Shown piece by piece: positions 14,056-19,458 of a stretch of 20,525 nt of DNA. How positions within the stretch are numbered: position 1 is the stretch's first letter; the number at the start of each line of letters is the position of its first letter. The position numbers were made by a program, and so were the translations under genes. The stretch spans positions 1 to 20,525 of the forward strand of contig JAZTXB010000051.1 in NCBI GenBank assembly GCA_045636225.1. Direction: 5' to 3'. The notes under the pieces were generated by a model. The model searched no databases. It was not told the DNA's origin and saw only the letters and a list, made by a program, of their open reading frames with translations. Source of the DNA: UMGS1613 sp045636225 (GTDB taxonomy: Bacteria; Bacillota_I; Bacilli_A; RF39; UBA660).

Positions 14056-14226
14056 ATGTTATACTTAGTAATACCAACGATAAATGGGGAAATAAATGGT
14101 TCTGCTACGATTTATTCTAATTTAGAAAAATTAATTAAAGATGTTAATTATGAGAGTACGATATATAAAATTGATATTATAAATCAATTACTTACTGAAA
14201 CAGATATTTATGAATTAACTAAATAA
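14056..14226 (+). CDS. Hypothetical small prophage protein downstream of rep
   Basis: 56 residues (MLYLVIPTINGEINGSATIY and onward), soluble, with an acidic and asparagine-rich C-terminal half. AAAGGAGTGA lies just before ATG 14056, in the 12 bases after the rep stop codon, so it belongs to the rep operon. Not recognised. Confidence 0.68.
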   Translation: MLYLVIPTINGEINGSATIYSNLEKLIKDVNYESTIYKIDIINQLLTETDIYELTK

Positions 14227-14231
14227 TTTTA

Positions 14232-14261
14232 TTGCTTAAAAATTTATAAATATGTTATAAT
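14232..14261 (+). promoter_or_regulatory. First promoter of the integrase gene
   Basis: TTGCTT (14232-14237), an 18-base spacer that ends TGT, and TATAAT (14256-14261), which gives an extended -10. It lies just after the stop of the rep operon. Confidence 0.65.
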
Positions 14262-14286
14262 CGAATTAGAGGTGATGTTCTGTAAT

Positions 14287-14314
14287 TTGACAAATGCTAA
14301 AAAACATTTATAAT
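14287..14314 (+). promoter_or_regulatory. Second, near-consensus promoter of the integrase gene
   Basis: Perfect TTGACA (14287-14292) and perfect TATAAT (14309-14314) are separated by 16 bases. Transcription would start near 14321, directly before GAGGTG of the integrase. Two tandem promoters suggest that integrase is expressed independently of the replication genes. Confidence 0.72.
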
Positions 14315-14336
14315 AATCGCCCGTGAGGTGATTACG

Positions 14337-15185
14337 ATGAGCTTTGAAAAAGCTTACGATGAGTACTTAATATATGCTTCAAATCGGCATAAAAAACAAG
14401 GATTTGACACTATTGCTAAAAATTTTAAATTACATATCTTACCTTATTTTAAAGATAAGAATTTAGAAGATATATCTAAATTAGATATTATTAATTGGCA
14501 AAATAATATCTTAAATTTAAATTTTAGTAATAATTTTAATAGAAATTTATATTATGAATTTAGCGCTTTCTTTAGATATTGCATATATTGTGATTATTTA
14601 TCTGAAAATGTTATTTTGCAAGTTCCTAAATTTAAAAAGAAAATTGAAAATAAAAAACATAATATTTATACTTTAAAAGAATTTTTAAAGTTTAGAAGAA
14701 ATTTAAATGATTATGTAATTAAACAATATTTCAATTTTATGTATTTTTATGGTACACGTCCTAGTGAAGCTATGGCTTTAAGATTTAGCGATTTAGAAAA
14801 TAATCTTATACACATAAATCATAGCATTCAAAGAAAAGGCAATAGAGAACTTGATACACCTAAAAATCAATCTAGCATAAGAACTATTAAAATTAATGTT
14901 TTAACAATTTTTAGATTTATGATATTAAAAAGAATGTATTTTAAAAAATATGGTAGTAGTGTTGATTATTTTATTTTTGGAGGAATAAAACCTTTATCTC
15001 CAACCACTATTGATAGACATAAGTTAAATGCTTGCAATAAGTCTAATCTAAAGCCAATAACTCAACACGAATTTAGGCATTCATACGCTACGCGTATGAT
15101 CCATAAAAAAACTCCCATAGATATTGTATCCAAATCTATGGGGCATAGCACTATCTCAATGACAGTTGATGTTTATTTGCATTAG
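14337..15185 (+). CDS. int: Tyrosine recombinase, prophage integrase
   Basis: Integrates and excises the phage at tRNA-Gly. ATG 14337 has GAGGTG six bases upstream; GTG 14328 lies inside that site. 282 residues. An N-terminal SAM-like core-binding domain (about 1-90) precedes the catalytic domain with R141 (FYGTRPSEAMALRF), K176 in the TPKN beta-hairpin, H244-x2-R247 (HEFRHSYATRM), H270 (SMGHSTIS) and the nucleophile Y280 (VDVYLH). No N-terminal arm-binding domain is obvious. The protein ends only two residues after the catalytic tyrosine, shorter than most relatives, though all catalytic residues remain. It lies beside attR, and a perfect hairpin terminator begins in its stop codon. Confidence 0.93.
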   Translation: MSFEKAYDEYLIYASNRHKKQGFDTIAKNFKLHILPYFKDKNLEDISKLDIINWQNNILNLNFSNNFNRNLYYEFSAFFRYCIYCDYLSENVILQVPKFKKKIENKKHNIYTLKEFLKFRRNLNDYVIKQYFNFMYFYGTRPSEAMALRFSDLENNLIHINHSIQRKGNRELDTPKNQSSIRTIKINVLTIFRFMILKRMYFKKYGSSVDYFIFGGIKPLSPTTIDRHKLNACNKSNLKPITQHEFRHSYATRMIHKKTPIDIVSKSMGHSTISMTVDVYLH

Positions 15186-15217
15186 AAAAGAGTATTCTTG
15201 GCATAAATACTCTTTTC
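15185..15217. terminator. Hairpin terminator after the integrase
   Basis: A 12-bp perfect stem (GAAAAGAGTATT 15185-15196 with AATACTCTTTTC 15206-15217, 9-base loop) carries T-rich arms in both directions. It starts at the last base of the integrase stop codon. Confidence 0.7.
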
Positions 15218-15222
15218 ATATT

Positions 15223-15259
15223 GATAACAAAAAATTAAGATTAGCAATTTTTTGCTAAT
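15223..15259 (+). repeat. Direct repeat, right copy (with 8646-8682)
   Basis: 36 of 37 bases match 8646-8682. It reads in frame as the same C-terminal peptide (DNKKLRLAIFC then stop) but has no start codon or body. The hairpin stem (15240-15247 with 15252-15259) is kept and the single change lies in its loop. It may be a relic of a second gene copy or a DNA/RNA structure used by the phage. Confidence 0.85.
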
Positions 15260-15293
15260 TATTTATTACAACATTTTTCAATGTTATAAACAA

Positions 15294-15314
15294 AATGGAG
15301 CGGGTGATGGGAAT
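15294..15314 (+). repeat. attR core, inside the intact tRNA-Gly 3' end
   Basis: The 21 bases equal 8413-8433. The tRNA continues intact to the right, so integration restored the tRNA, as is usual for tRNA-targeting tyrosine integrases. Confidence 0.88.
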
Positions 15315-15369
15315 CGGACCCACGTTATCAGCTTGGAAGGCTGGAGTTCTACCATTGAACTACACCCGC
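15296..15369 (-). tRNA. tRNA-Gly (anticodon UCC)
   Basis: 74 bases including an encoded CCA. The acceptor stem GCGGGTG/CACCCGC, D-arm GTTC/GAAC with GG in the loop, anticodon loop CTTCCAA (UCC) and T-arm GTGGG/CCCAT can all be folded. Two oddities: the first anticodon-stem pair is C-A, and the T-loop reads TCCGATT, with C in place of the nearly universal U55. A strong promoter lies upstream (15388-15416). The 3' end is the phage attachment site. Confidence 0.93.
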
Positions 15370-15387
15370 AATTCGTAGACAATTAAC

Positions 15388-15416
15388 ATTATACTATTTG
15401 AAATATAATAAGTCAA
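15388..15416 (-). promoter_or_regulatory. Promoter of tRNA-Gly
   Basis: On the minus strand: TTGACT (15416-15411), a 17-base spacer and TATAAT (15393-15388). Transcription would start near 15381, about 12 bases before the tRNA 5' end. Confidence 0.78.
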
Positions 15417-15439
15417 TACTTTTTAATAAAAAAAATAAA

Positions 15440-15468
15440 AAAATAAAAAGAAGCTATTATTTAGCTTC
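15440..15468 (-). terminator. Terminator of spoVS
   Basis: GAAGCTA/TAGCTTC stem (15468-15462 with 15456-15450, 5-base loop containing the stop codon), followed on the minus strand by a U-rich run (15449-15425). Confidence 0.75.
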
Positions 15469-15717
15469 TACAATTAATTTTATAGCAGTTCTTTCCTCAC
15501 CATCAATTACTATATCTGTAAATGCGGGAATGCATACTAAATTTTTTCCACTTGGTGCTACAAAACCTCTTGCAATAGCTATTGCTTTTATAGCTTGATT
15601 TAAAGCTCCAGCACCTATTGCTTGAATTTCTACACTTCCTTTTTCTCTAAATACGTTAGCAAGTGCGCCTGCAACTGAGTTTGGATTTGATTTAGTTCCA
15701 ACTTTAAGTGTTTCCAT
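15457..15717 (-). CDS. spoVS: Stage V sporulation protein S (SpoVS family)
   Basis: A small Alba-like protein; in Bacillus subtilis SpoVS acts in spore coat assembly and septation timing, and homologues also occur in some non-sporulating bacteria. 86 residues from ATG 15717 (AGAGG about ten bases upstream; a 20-residue upstream extension would overlap the promoter). Nearly every conserved block is present: KVGTKSNPNSVAGALANV, VEIQAIGAGALNQAIKAIAI, ARGFVAPSGKNLVCIPAF, TDIVIDGEERTAIKLIVE. It diverges from the suf operon and carries a sigma-H-like promoter sequence, which agrees with sigma-H control of spoVS in B. subtilis. Its presence suggests sporulation ancestry of the host. Confidence 0.97.
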   Translation of the reverse strand: METLKVGTKSNPNSVAGALANVFREKGSVEIQAIGAGALNQAIKAIAIARGFVAPSGKNLVCIPAFTDIVIDGEERTAIKLIVEAK

Positions 15718-15749
15718 AAAAATTATTTCCTCTCTTTCTATACTAAAAT

Positions 15750-15778
15750 ATATTCTTTTTTTAAAAAAAAATTCCATT
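15750..15778 (-). promoter_or_regulatory. Sigma-H-like promoter of spoVS
   Basis: The minus strand reads AATGGAATT (15778-15770), 11 bases, then AAAGAATAT (15758-15750). This matches the sigma-H pattern (RnAGGAwww, 11-12 bases, RnnGAATww) except for one base in the -35 part. AT-rich context makes chance matches easier. No sigma-A promoter at standard spacing is evident. Confidence 0.45.
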
Positions 15779-15781
15779 TTC

Positions 15782-15810
15782 TTGCAATCATAATTTAAAT
15801 GTATTATAAT
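15782..15810 (+). promoter_or_regulatory. Sigma-A promoter of the sufU operon
   Basis: TTGCAA (15782-15787), 17 bases and TATAAT (15805-15810). Transcription near 15817 excludes ATG 15799 as the start of sufU and leaves a leader of only about 9 bases before ATG 15826. Confidence 0.75.
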
Positions 15811-15825
15811 ATTGTTGTGATAATT

Positions 15826-16263
15826 ATGAATGAAGAATTGAAAAAGATGATAATAATGGAAAATTATCAGAATCCTAAAAATAGAGGATTAGTTGAAAAT
15901 AATAATTATAAGCTCATAAATACAAATAGTGAAAGTTGTATAGATCAAATAGATTTACAAATAAGAATAGAAGATGGGTTTATACAAGATATAAGATTTG
16001 ATGGAGAAGCTTGCGCTATATGTACTAGCTCTACATCAATTATGATTAATTCTTTAATGGGTAAAACTATAGATGAAGCAAAAAATATAATATCTAATTT
16101 TGAAAATATGATAGAAGAAAAAAAATATAGTAAAGAAATTTTAAAAGAGGCAGTTGTATATTGTGATATAGCTAAACAACCTAATAGAAAAAAATGTGCT
16201 TTGTTAACTTGGCAAGGTATAAAGAAGTTGTTAGAGGAGGAATTAGATAATTATGGAAAATGA
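15826..16263 (+). CDS. sufU: SUF iron-sulfur assembly protein SufU
   Basis: Zinc-dependent sulfurtransferase that accepts persulfide sulfur from the cysteine desulfurase SufS in the SUF system. 145 residues from ATG 15826. The N-terminal YQNPKNRG (14-21) is typical. The zinc-site residues are C38-x-D40 (SCID), C63 (GEACAICTSS) and C124 (RKKCALLTWQ), matching C41, D43, C66 and C128 of B. subtilis SufU. The start is set by the promoter at 15782-15810; GTGAT just before ATG is a weak ribosome-binding site. It heads a short operon with an unknown gene and sufB. sufC, sufD and sufS, which normally precede sufU in Bacillota, are not adjacent here. Confidence 0.93.
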   Translation: MNEELKKMIIMENYQNPKNRGLVENNNYKLINTNSESCIDQIDLQIRIEDGFIQDIRFDGEACAICTSSTSIMINSLMGKTIDEAKNIISNFENMIEEKKYSKEILKEAVVYCDIAKQPNRKKCALLTWQGIKKLLEEELDNYGK

Positions 16264-16693
16264 AAAATATCAAATAGTAAATATGCATATTTGTAGTTTT
16301 GAAAATAGAAATGGAGTATTAGCAACAAATTTAAATAAGTATCATGATAGATTATGCGTTTTTGATAAGCAAAATAATAGAGTGATTGATGTTGGAACGA
16401 ATCATCAATATGAATATATAAAAATTATTAATATGAAGTATTTATCTTCTGAAAATAATAATTTAAAAATAGAAGAAGGCAAAAGATATGCTTGTATCCC
16501 ATATACAACTTTGTTAAATCTTGAAGTTGATTCTAAAACTTTAAATAAATGTGGAAAAATTATACAATTGTTAGAGAGTGGAATTATTTTTCCTGATGGT
16601 AATAATGAATTAACAAACGAACAATATTTAGAAGTAATAAATCAATCAAAAAACAATACAAAAACAATGAAAATGCTAAAAAAAAGAAAATAA
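16253..16693 (+). CDS. Hypothetical protein between sufU and sufB
   Basis: 146 residues, not recognised. It overlaps the end of sufU by 11 bases, with AGAGGAGG at 16233-16240 as its ribosome-binding site, so it is translated with sufU. The protein is soluble, with a histidine/cysteine pair (NMHICSFENRNG, 10-21), a second segment EGKRYACIPYTTLLNLE (about 75-91) and a lysine-rich tail. Placement inside a SUF operon hints at a link to iron-sulfur metabolism, but no motif supports one. It ends in an A/T-only 12-bp hairpin (16678-16705). Confidence 0.7.
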   Translation: MENEKYQIVNMHICSFENRNGVLATNLNKYHDRLCVFDKQNNRVIDVGTNHQYEYIKIINMKYLSSENNNLKIEEGKRYACIPYTTLLNLEVDSKTLNKCGKIIQLLESGIIFPDGNNELTNEQYLEVINQSKNNTKTMKMLKKRK

Positions 16694-16735
16694 TTTCTTT
16701 TTTTTCTTTTTATTTAGTTTTTTTTTTAGTATAAT
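16678..16735 (+). promoter_or_regulatory. A/T hairpin and TATAAT before sufB
   Basis: A perfect 12-bp A/G-T/C hairpin (16678-16689 with 16694-16705) spans the stop codon of the preceding gene. TATAAT at 16730-16735 lies 16 bases before ATG 16752. Together they suggest partial termination and a separate promoter for sufB. The -35 region is only T-rich. Confidence 0.45.
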
Positions 16736-16751
16736 TAAGAAGGTGAGTTCT

Positions 16752-18059
16752 ATGAAGGGTAAGGGAATAAATAAATCTAAAGTTTTGGAAATCTCAAAAA
16801 CAAAAAAAGAACCTAAATGGATGAGAGATTTTAGAATTAATTCTTATTTAAAATTTGAAGAGTTAGCTAACCCTTCTTTTGGACCTGAATTACAAATTAA
16901 TTTTGCTGAAATTACTTATTATAAAAAAGTAGCAGATAGTCAAAATGATTGGGATAAAGTACCTAAAGAGATAAAAGACACATTTAATAAATTGGGGATA
17001 ATAGAAGCCGAACAAAAATATTTAGCAGGTGTAGGTGCTCAAGTAGAGAGCGAAGTAATATATCACAACATGTTAAAAGAATTATCTGATAAAAATGTTA
17101 TCTTTTGTGATACTGATACTGCTTTACGAGAATATCCTGATATATTTAAAAAATATTTTAATCAATTAGTTAAATATGATGAAAATAAGTATACAGCTCT
17201 TAATGGTGCAGTATGGAGTGGTGGAACATTTATTTATGTGCCACCTCATACAAAATTGGATAGGCCACTTCAAAGTTATTTTAGAATAAATAGTATGAAT
17301 ATGGGACAATTTGAAAGAACACTAATTATAGTAGATGATGATTCTGAATTACATTATATGGAAGGTTGTACAGCCCCTACTTATTCAACTGATTCTCTCC
17401 ATGCTGCAGTAGTTGAAATATATGTTGGAAAAAATTCTAAATGTAGATATACTACCATTCAAAACTGGTCAAATAATGTTTATAATTTAGTTACTAAAAG
17501 AGCTATTGTAGAAGAAAATGGTTTAATGGAATGGATAGATGGAAATATTGGTTCGAAAATTAATATGAAATATCCTGGGTGTGTATTAAATGGAGAATAT
17601 GCTAAAGGAAGATGTATTTCCATTGCTGTTGCTACATCTAACCAAATACAAGATGCCGGTGCACGTATGATTCATTTAGCGCCTAATACTAGTAGCGAAA
17701 TAATTAGTAAATCTATTGCTGCAAATGGTGGAGATGCTACATATAGAGGAAAAGTTAAAATAGCTAAGAATGCCACAAATTCAAAAAGTACTGTGAAATG
17801 TGACACAATTATCATAGATGATATTTCTAGAAGTGATACAATACCTGATAATATAGTATGTAATAATTCATCTAATATAAATCATGAAGCTACTGTATCT
17901 AAAGTAAGTAAAGAAAAATTATTTTATTTAATGAGTAGGGGGCTTACTGAGGAGAAGGCCAAAGAACTTTTAATAATGGGATTTATTGATAGATTTAGAG
18001 AAGAATTACCTATGGAATATGCAGTAGAGTTAAATGCTTTATTAAAAAATTATTTTTAA
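16752..18059 (+). CDS. sufB: SUF scaffold protein SufB
   Basis: Core scaffold subunit of the SufBCD complex for iron-sulfur cluster assembly in the cytoplasm. 435 residues from ATG 16752 (AAGGTGAG just upstream; GTG 16743 lies in the ribosome-binding site). The family's blocks are present: WMRDFRINSYLKFEEL (about 24-39), NGAVWSGGTFIYVPPHT, LQSYFRINSMNMGQFERTL, DDDSELHYMEGCTAP, SLHAAVVEIYVG, EYAKGRCISIAVATSNQIQD, GARMIHLAPNTSSEIISKS, and the C-terminal MSRGLTEEKAKELLIMGFID. It is slightly shorter than typical SufB (about 465 residues) without losing a visible block. It ends in a clear terminator. Its partners sufC and sufD must be elsewhere. Confidence 0.97.
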   Translation: MKGKGINKSKVLEISKTKKEPKWMRDFRINSYLKFEELANPSFGPELQINFAEITYYKKVADSQNDWDKVPKEIKDTFNKLGIIEAEQKYLAGVGAQVESEVIYHNMLKELSDKNVIFCDTDTALREYPDIFKKYFNQLVKYDENKYTALNGAVWSGGTFIYVPPHTKLDRPLQSYFRINSMNMGQFERTLIIVDDDSELHYMEGCTAPTYSTDSLHAAVVEIYVGKNSKCRYTTIQNWSNNVYNLVTKRAIVEENGLMEWIDGNIGSKINMKYPGCVLNGEYAKGRCISIAVATSNQIQDAGARMIHLAPNTSSEIISKSIAANGGDATYRGKVKIAKNATNSKSTVKCDTIIIDDISRSDTIPDNIVCNNSSNINHEATVSKVSKEKLFYLMSRGLTEEKAKELLIMGFIDRFREELPMEYAVELNALLKNYF

Positions 18060-18060
18060 A

Positions 18061-18086
18061 AAATACACAAAAGTGTATTTTTTTTG
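18061..18086 (+). terminator. Terminator of the suf operon
   Basis: AAATACAC/GTGTATTT (18061-18068 with 18073-18080, loop AAAA), followed by eight T residues. Confidence 0.88.
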
Positions 18087-18198
18087 TAATTTACTAGTTT
18101 TTAATTTTTTGACTCAATAGAACAAAGATATTTAAAATATTGCATGTATCTTTTTAATTATAAATAAATTTATTGTATTAAATATTAAAAATGTATGT

Positions 18199-18227
18199 TT
18201 GATTATCTTTTTTTGAAATGTTATTAT
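18199..18227 (+). promoter_or_regulatory. Promoter of ssb
   Basis: TTGATT (18199-18204), 17 bases ending TGT, and TATTAT (18222-18227). Transcription near 18234 rules out an upstream ATG at 18218. The 18087-18198 stretch before it is AT-rich and shows nothing else. Confidence 0.68.
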
Positions 18228-18250
18228 TAATTCGAAAGGAGGTAAATATT

Positions 18251-18580
18251 GTGCTTAATCAGGCGGTTTTAGTAGGTCGCATTGTAAAAGAACCTGAACT
18301 TAAAAATACAGAAAAAGGAAAGGTTACAAATATTACTTTAGCTGTTCCAAGATCTTTTAAGAATCAAAATGGAGAATATGATACGGATTTTATTTCATGT
18401 GTACTATGGAAGGGTGTTGCTGAAAGTACAGTAGAATATTGTAAAAAAGGTGATTTAGTAGGAATCAAAGGTCGTATTCAAACAAGAGATGTAGAACTTG
18501 AAGATGAAACTCATAAAAAATATGTAGAAGTCATAGCAGAAAAAGTTACGTTTTTATCTAGTAAAAGAGCAGATGAATAA
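18251..18580 (+). CDS. ssb: Single-stranded DNA-binding protein
   Basis: Binds single-stranded DNA in replication, repair or uptake. 109 residues from GTG 18251 (AAAGGAGG seven bases upstream). The OB fold is typical: LNQAVLVGRIVKEPEL, ITLAVPRSFKNQNGEYDTDF, ISCVLWKGVAESTVEYCKKG, DLVGIKGRIQTRD, KKYVEVIAEKVTFL. It ends SSKRADE, without the glycine-rich linker and acidic DDDIPF-type tip that recruits partners in the main SSB. In that it resembles SsbB of B. subtilis (113 residues). It is therefore likely a secondary SSB. It is a lone gene with its own promoter and a terminator over the stop codon. Confidence 0.95.
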   Translation: MLNQAVLVGRIVKEPELKNTEKGKVTNITLAVPRSFKNQNGEYDTDFISCVLWKGVAESTVEYCKKGDLVGIKGRIQTRDVELEDETHKKYVEVIAEKVTFLSSKRADE

Positions 18581-18590
18581 TCTGCTTTTT
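18568..18590 (+). terminator. Terminator overlapping the ssb stop codon
   Basis: AGCAGAT/ATCTGCT (18568-18574 with 18580-18586, loop GAATA), followed by T residues to 18590. The stop codon lies in the loop and stem. Confidence 0.78.
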
Positions 18591-18591
18591 G

Positions 18592-18600
18592 TGTTATAAT
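18592..18600 (+). promoter_or_regulatory. Extended -10 promoter of the 18617 gene
   Basis: TG-T-TATAAT, directly after the ssb terminator. Transcription near 18607 leaves about 10 bases before ATG 18617. No -35 is evident. Confidence 0.6.
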
Positions 18601-18616
18601 ATAATTGGTGATTTTA

Positions 18617-19006
18617 ATGATTATTGAAAAAAGAATTAAAATAAATAAAATAGATTATTATATTGGCATCGATTTGAAATATGGCGACAATAAACGATTA
18701 CAAAAAAAGGATGGTAGTTATTTTGACTGTGGAGATCTATCTTATTTAATTGAAAATATAGAATCAAATTTTAAAGAAAATTGTGACTATGATAAAGATA
18801 TTGGATATATGAATGATGTTATATACATATACGATCGTTTTTCTTTTTTATCATATATAAAAAGCATATCATATAGTAAAGATAATCAAATTATAGAAAT
18901 GGACATAATTTATAAAGATGAAATAGATTCTTATGTGAAGAAGAATAATATAGTAGTTGGTAAATTTAATGGCAATGAAAGTGTTTGTCCTATGTTATTT
19001 AAATAA
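18617..19006 (+). CDS. Hypothetical protein
   Basis: 129 residues, not recognised. ATG 18617 is chosen because GGTGAT (18607-18612) and the promoter lie just ahead; the in-frame TTG 18605 would precede the transcript. The protein is acidic, tyrosine- and isoleucine-rich, with alternating short strands and helices (YYIGIDLKYGDNKRL, GSYFDCGDLSYLIENI, EMDIIYKDEIDSYV). No membrane segment or catalytic motif is visible. It lies 37 bases before cdd and may be co-transcribed with it. Confidence 0.68.
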   Translation: MIIEKRIKINKIDYYIGIDLKYGDNKRLQKKDGSYFDCGDLSYLIENIESNFKENCDYDKDIGYMNDVIYIYDRFSFLSYIKSISYSKDNQIIEMDIIYKDEIDSYVKKNNIVVGKFNGNESVCPMLFK

Positions 19007-19043
19007 TGTAGTTGACTATTAATAATTGTGGGAGTGATTATTT

Positions 19044-19433
19044 ATGTATAAAGAAGATATACAAAAAGCAAAAGAAGTAAGATTATTTGCACATGTACCT
19101 ATTTGTAAATTTCAAGTAGGATCAGTGTTAAGAACAAAAACTGGAAAAATTTATACTGGATGTAATATTGAAAATCAAGGGATACAAGGTATTTGTGCGG
19201 AAAGAACTGCATTTGCTAAAGCTATTTCTGAAGGTGAAAAAGATTTTGAATGCATAACTATAGTAGGTAGTTTTGAGGGCGAAGAAATAACTGATGAATG
19301 TGTACCATGTGGATATTGTAGACAATTTATGAGTGAATTTGTAGATAAAGATTTTAAAATTTATACAGTGAAAAATGATGAGATACAGGAATATTCTATT
19401 AGTGAATTATTACCACATAGTTTTAAATTTTAA
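19044..19433 (+). CDS. cdd: Cytidine deaminase
   Basis: Converts cytidine and deoxycytidine to uridine and deoxyuridine in pyrimidine salvage. 129 residues; GGGAGTGAT precedes ATG 19044. The zinc site is complete: C51-A-E53 (CAERTA) with the catalytic glutamate E53, and P-C89-G-Y-C92 (PCGYCRQ). The substrate-loop block TGCNIENQG (38-46) is conserved. Unusual: the usual YSKFQVGAAL block reads CKFQVGSVL, and GIQG replaces the usual AxYxxx before CAERTA. It converges on the YtqA-like gene, sharing a bidirectional terminator. Confidence 0.95.
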   Translation: MYKEDIQKAKEVRLFAHVPICKFQVGSVLRTKTGKIYTGCNIENQGIQGICAERTAFAKAISEGEKDFECITIVGSFEGEEITDECVPCGYCRQFMSEFVDKDFKIYTVKNDEIQEYSISELLPHSFKF

Positions 19434-19434
19434 T

Positions 19435-19458
19435 AAAAAAGGACTTAGTCCTTTTTTT
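19435..19458. terminator. Bidirectional terminator between cdd and the radical SAM gene
   Basis: AAAAAAGGAC/GTCCTTTTTT with a 3-base loop (about 19435-19456); U-rich tails on both strands. It covers the last codons of the minus-strand gene. Confidence 0.85.

Larger units (their letters stand above)
8413..15314 (+). mobile_element. Inovirus-type (filamentous phage) prophage integrated in tRNA-Gly
   Basis: A 21-bp core identical to the 3' end of tRNA-Gly is present at both ends (8413-8433 and 15294-15314), so the excised circle would be 6881 bp, a normal size for inoviruses. Between them lie the hallmark Zot/pI-type ATPase, a small coat-like protein, secreted minor-coat-like proteins with C-terminal anchors, several small membrane proteins, a rolling-circle Rep with its origin, and a tyrosine integrase next to the tRNA. 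All structural genes are on the plus strand. No lysis, terminase, capsid or portal genes are present. No gene looks broken, so the prophage may be active. Confidence 0.9.

Noticed and set aside
14275..14313. 12-codon leader peptide (MFCNLTNAKKHL) upstream of the integrase
   Set aside because: AGGTG lies only a base or two before its ATG, and the frame overlaps the second promoter. No sign of coding conservation can be judged.
8646..15259. The 37-bp repeats as the true attachment sites
   Set aside because: The outer 21-bp repeat includes the tRNA 3' end and leaves an intact tRNA, which is the standard target. The inner repeats lie within the phage unit.
15799..15825. Nine-codon N-terminal extension of SufU from ATG 15799
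   Set aside because: It overlaps the TATAAT box (15805-15810) of the gene's own promoter, so it would not be transcribed.
18218..18250. Upstream ATG start for ssb
   Set aside because: It lies before the -10 box, and the strong AAAGGAGG site serves GTG 18251.
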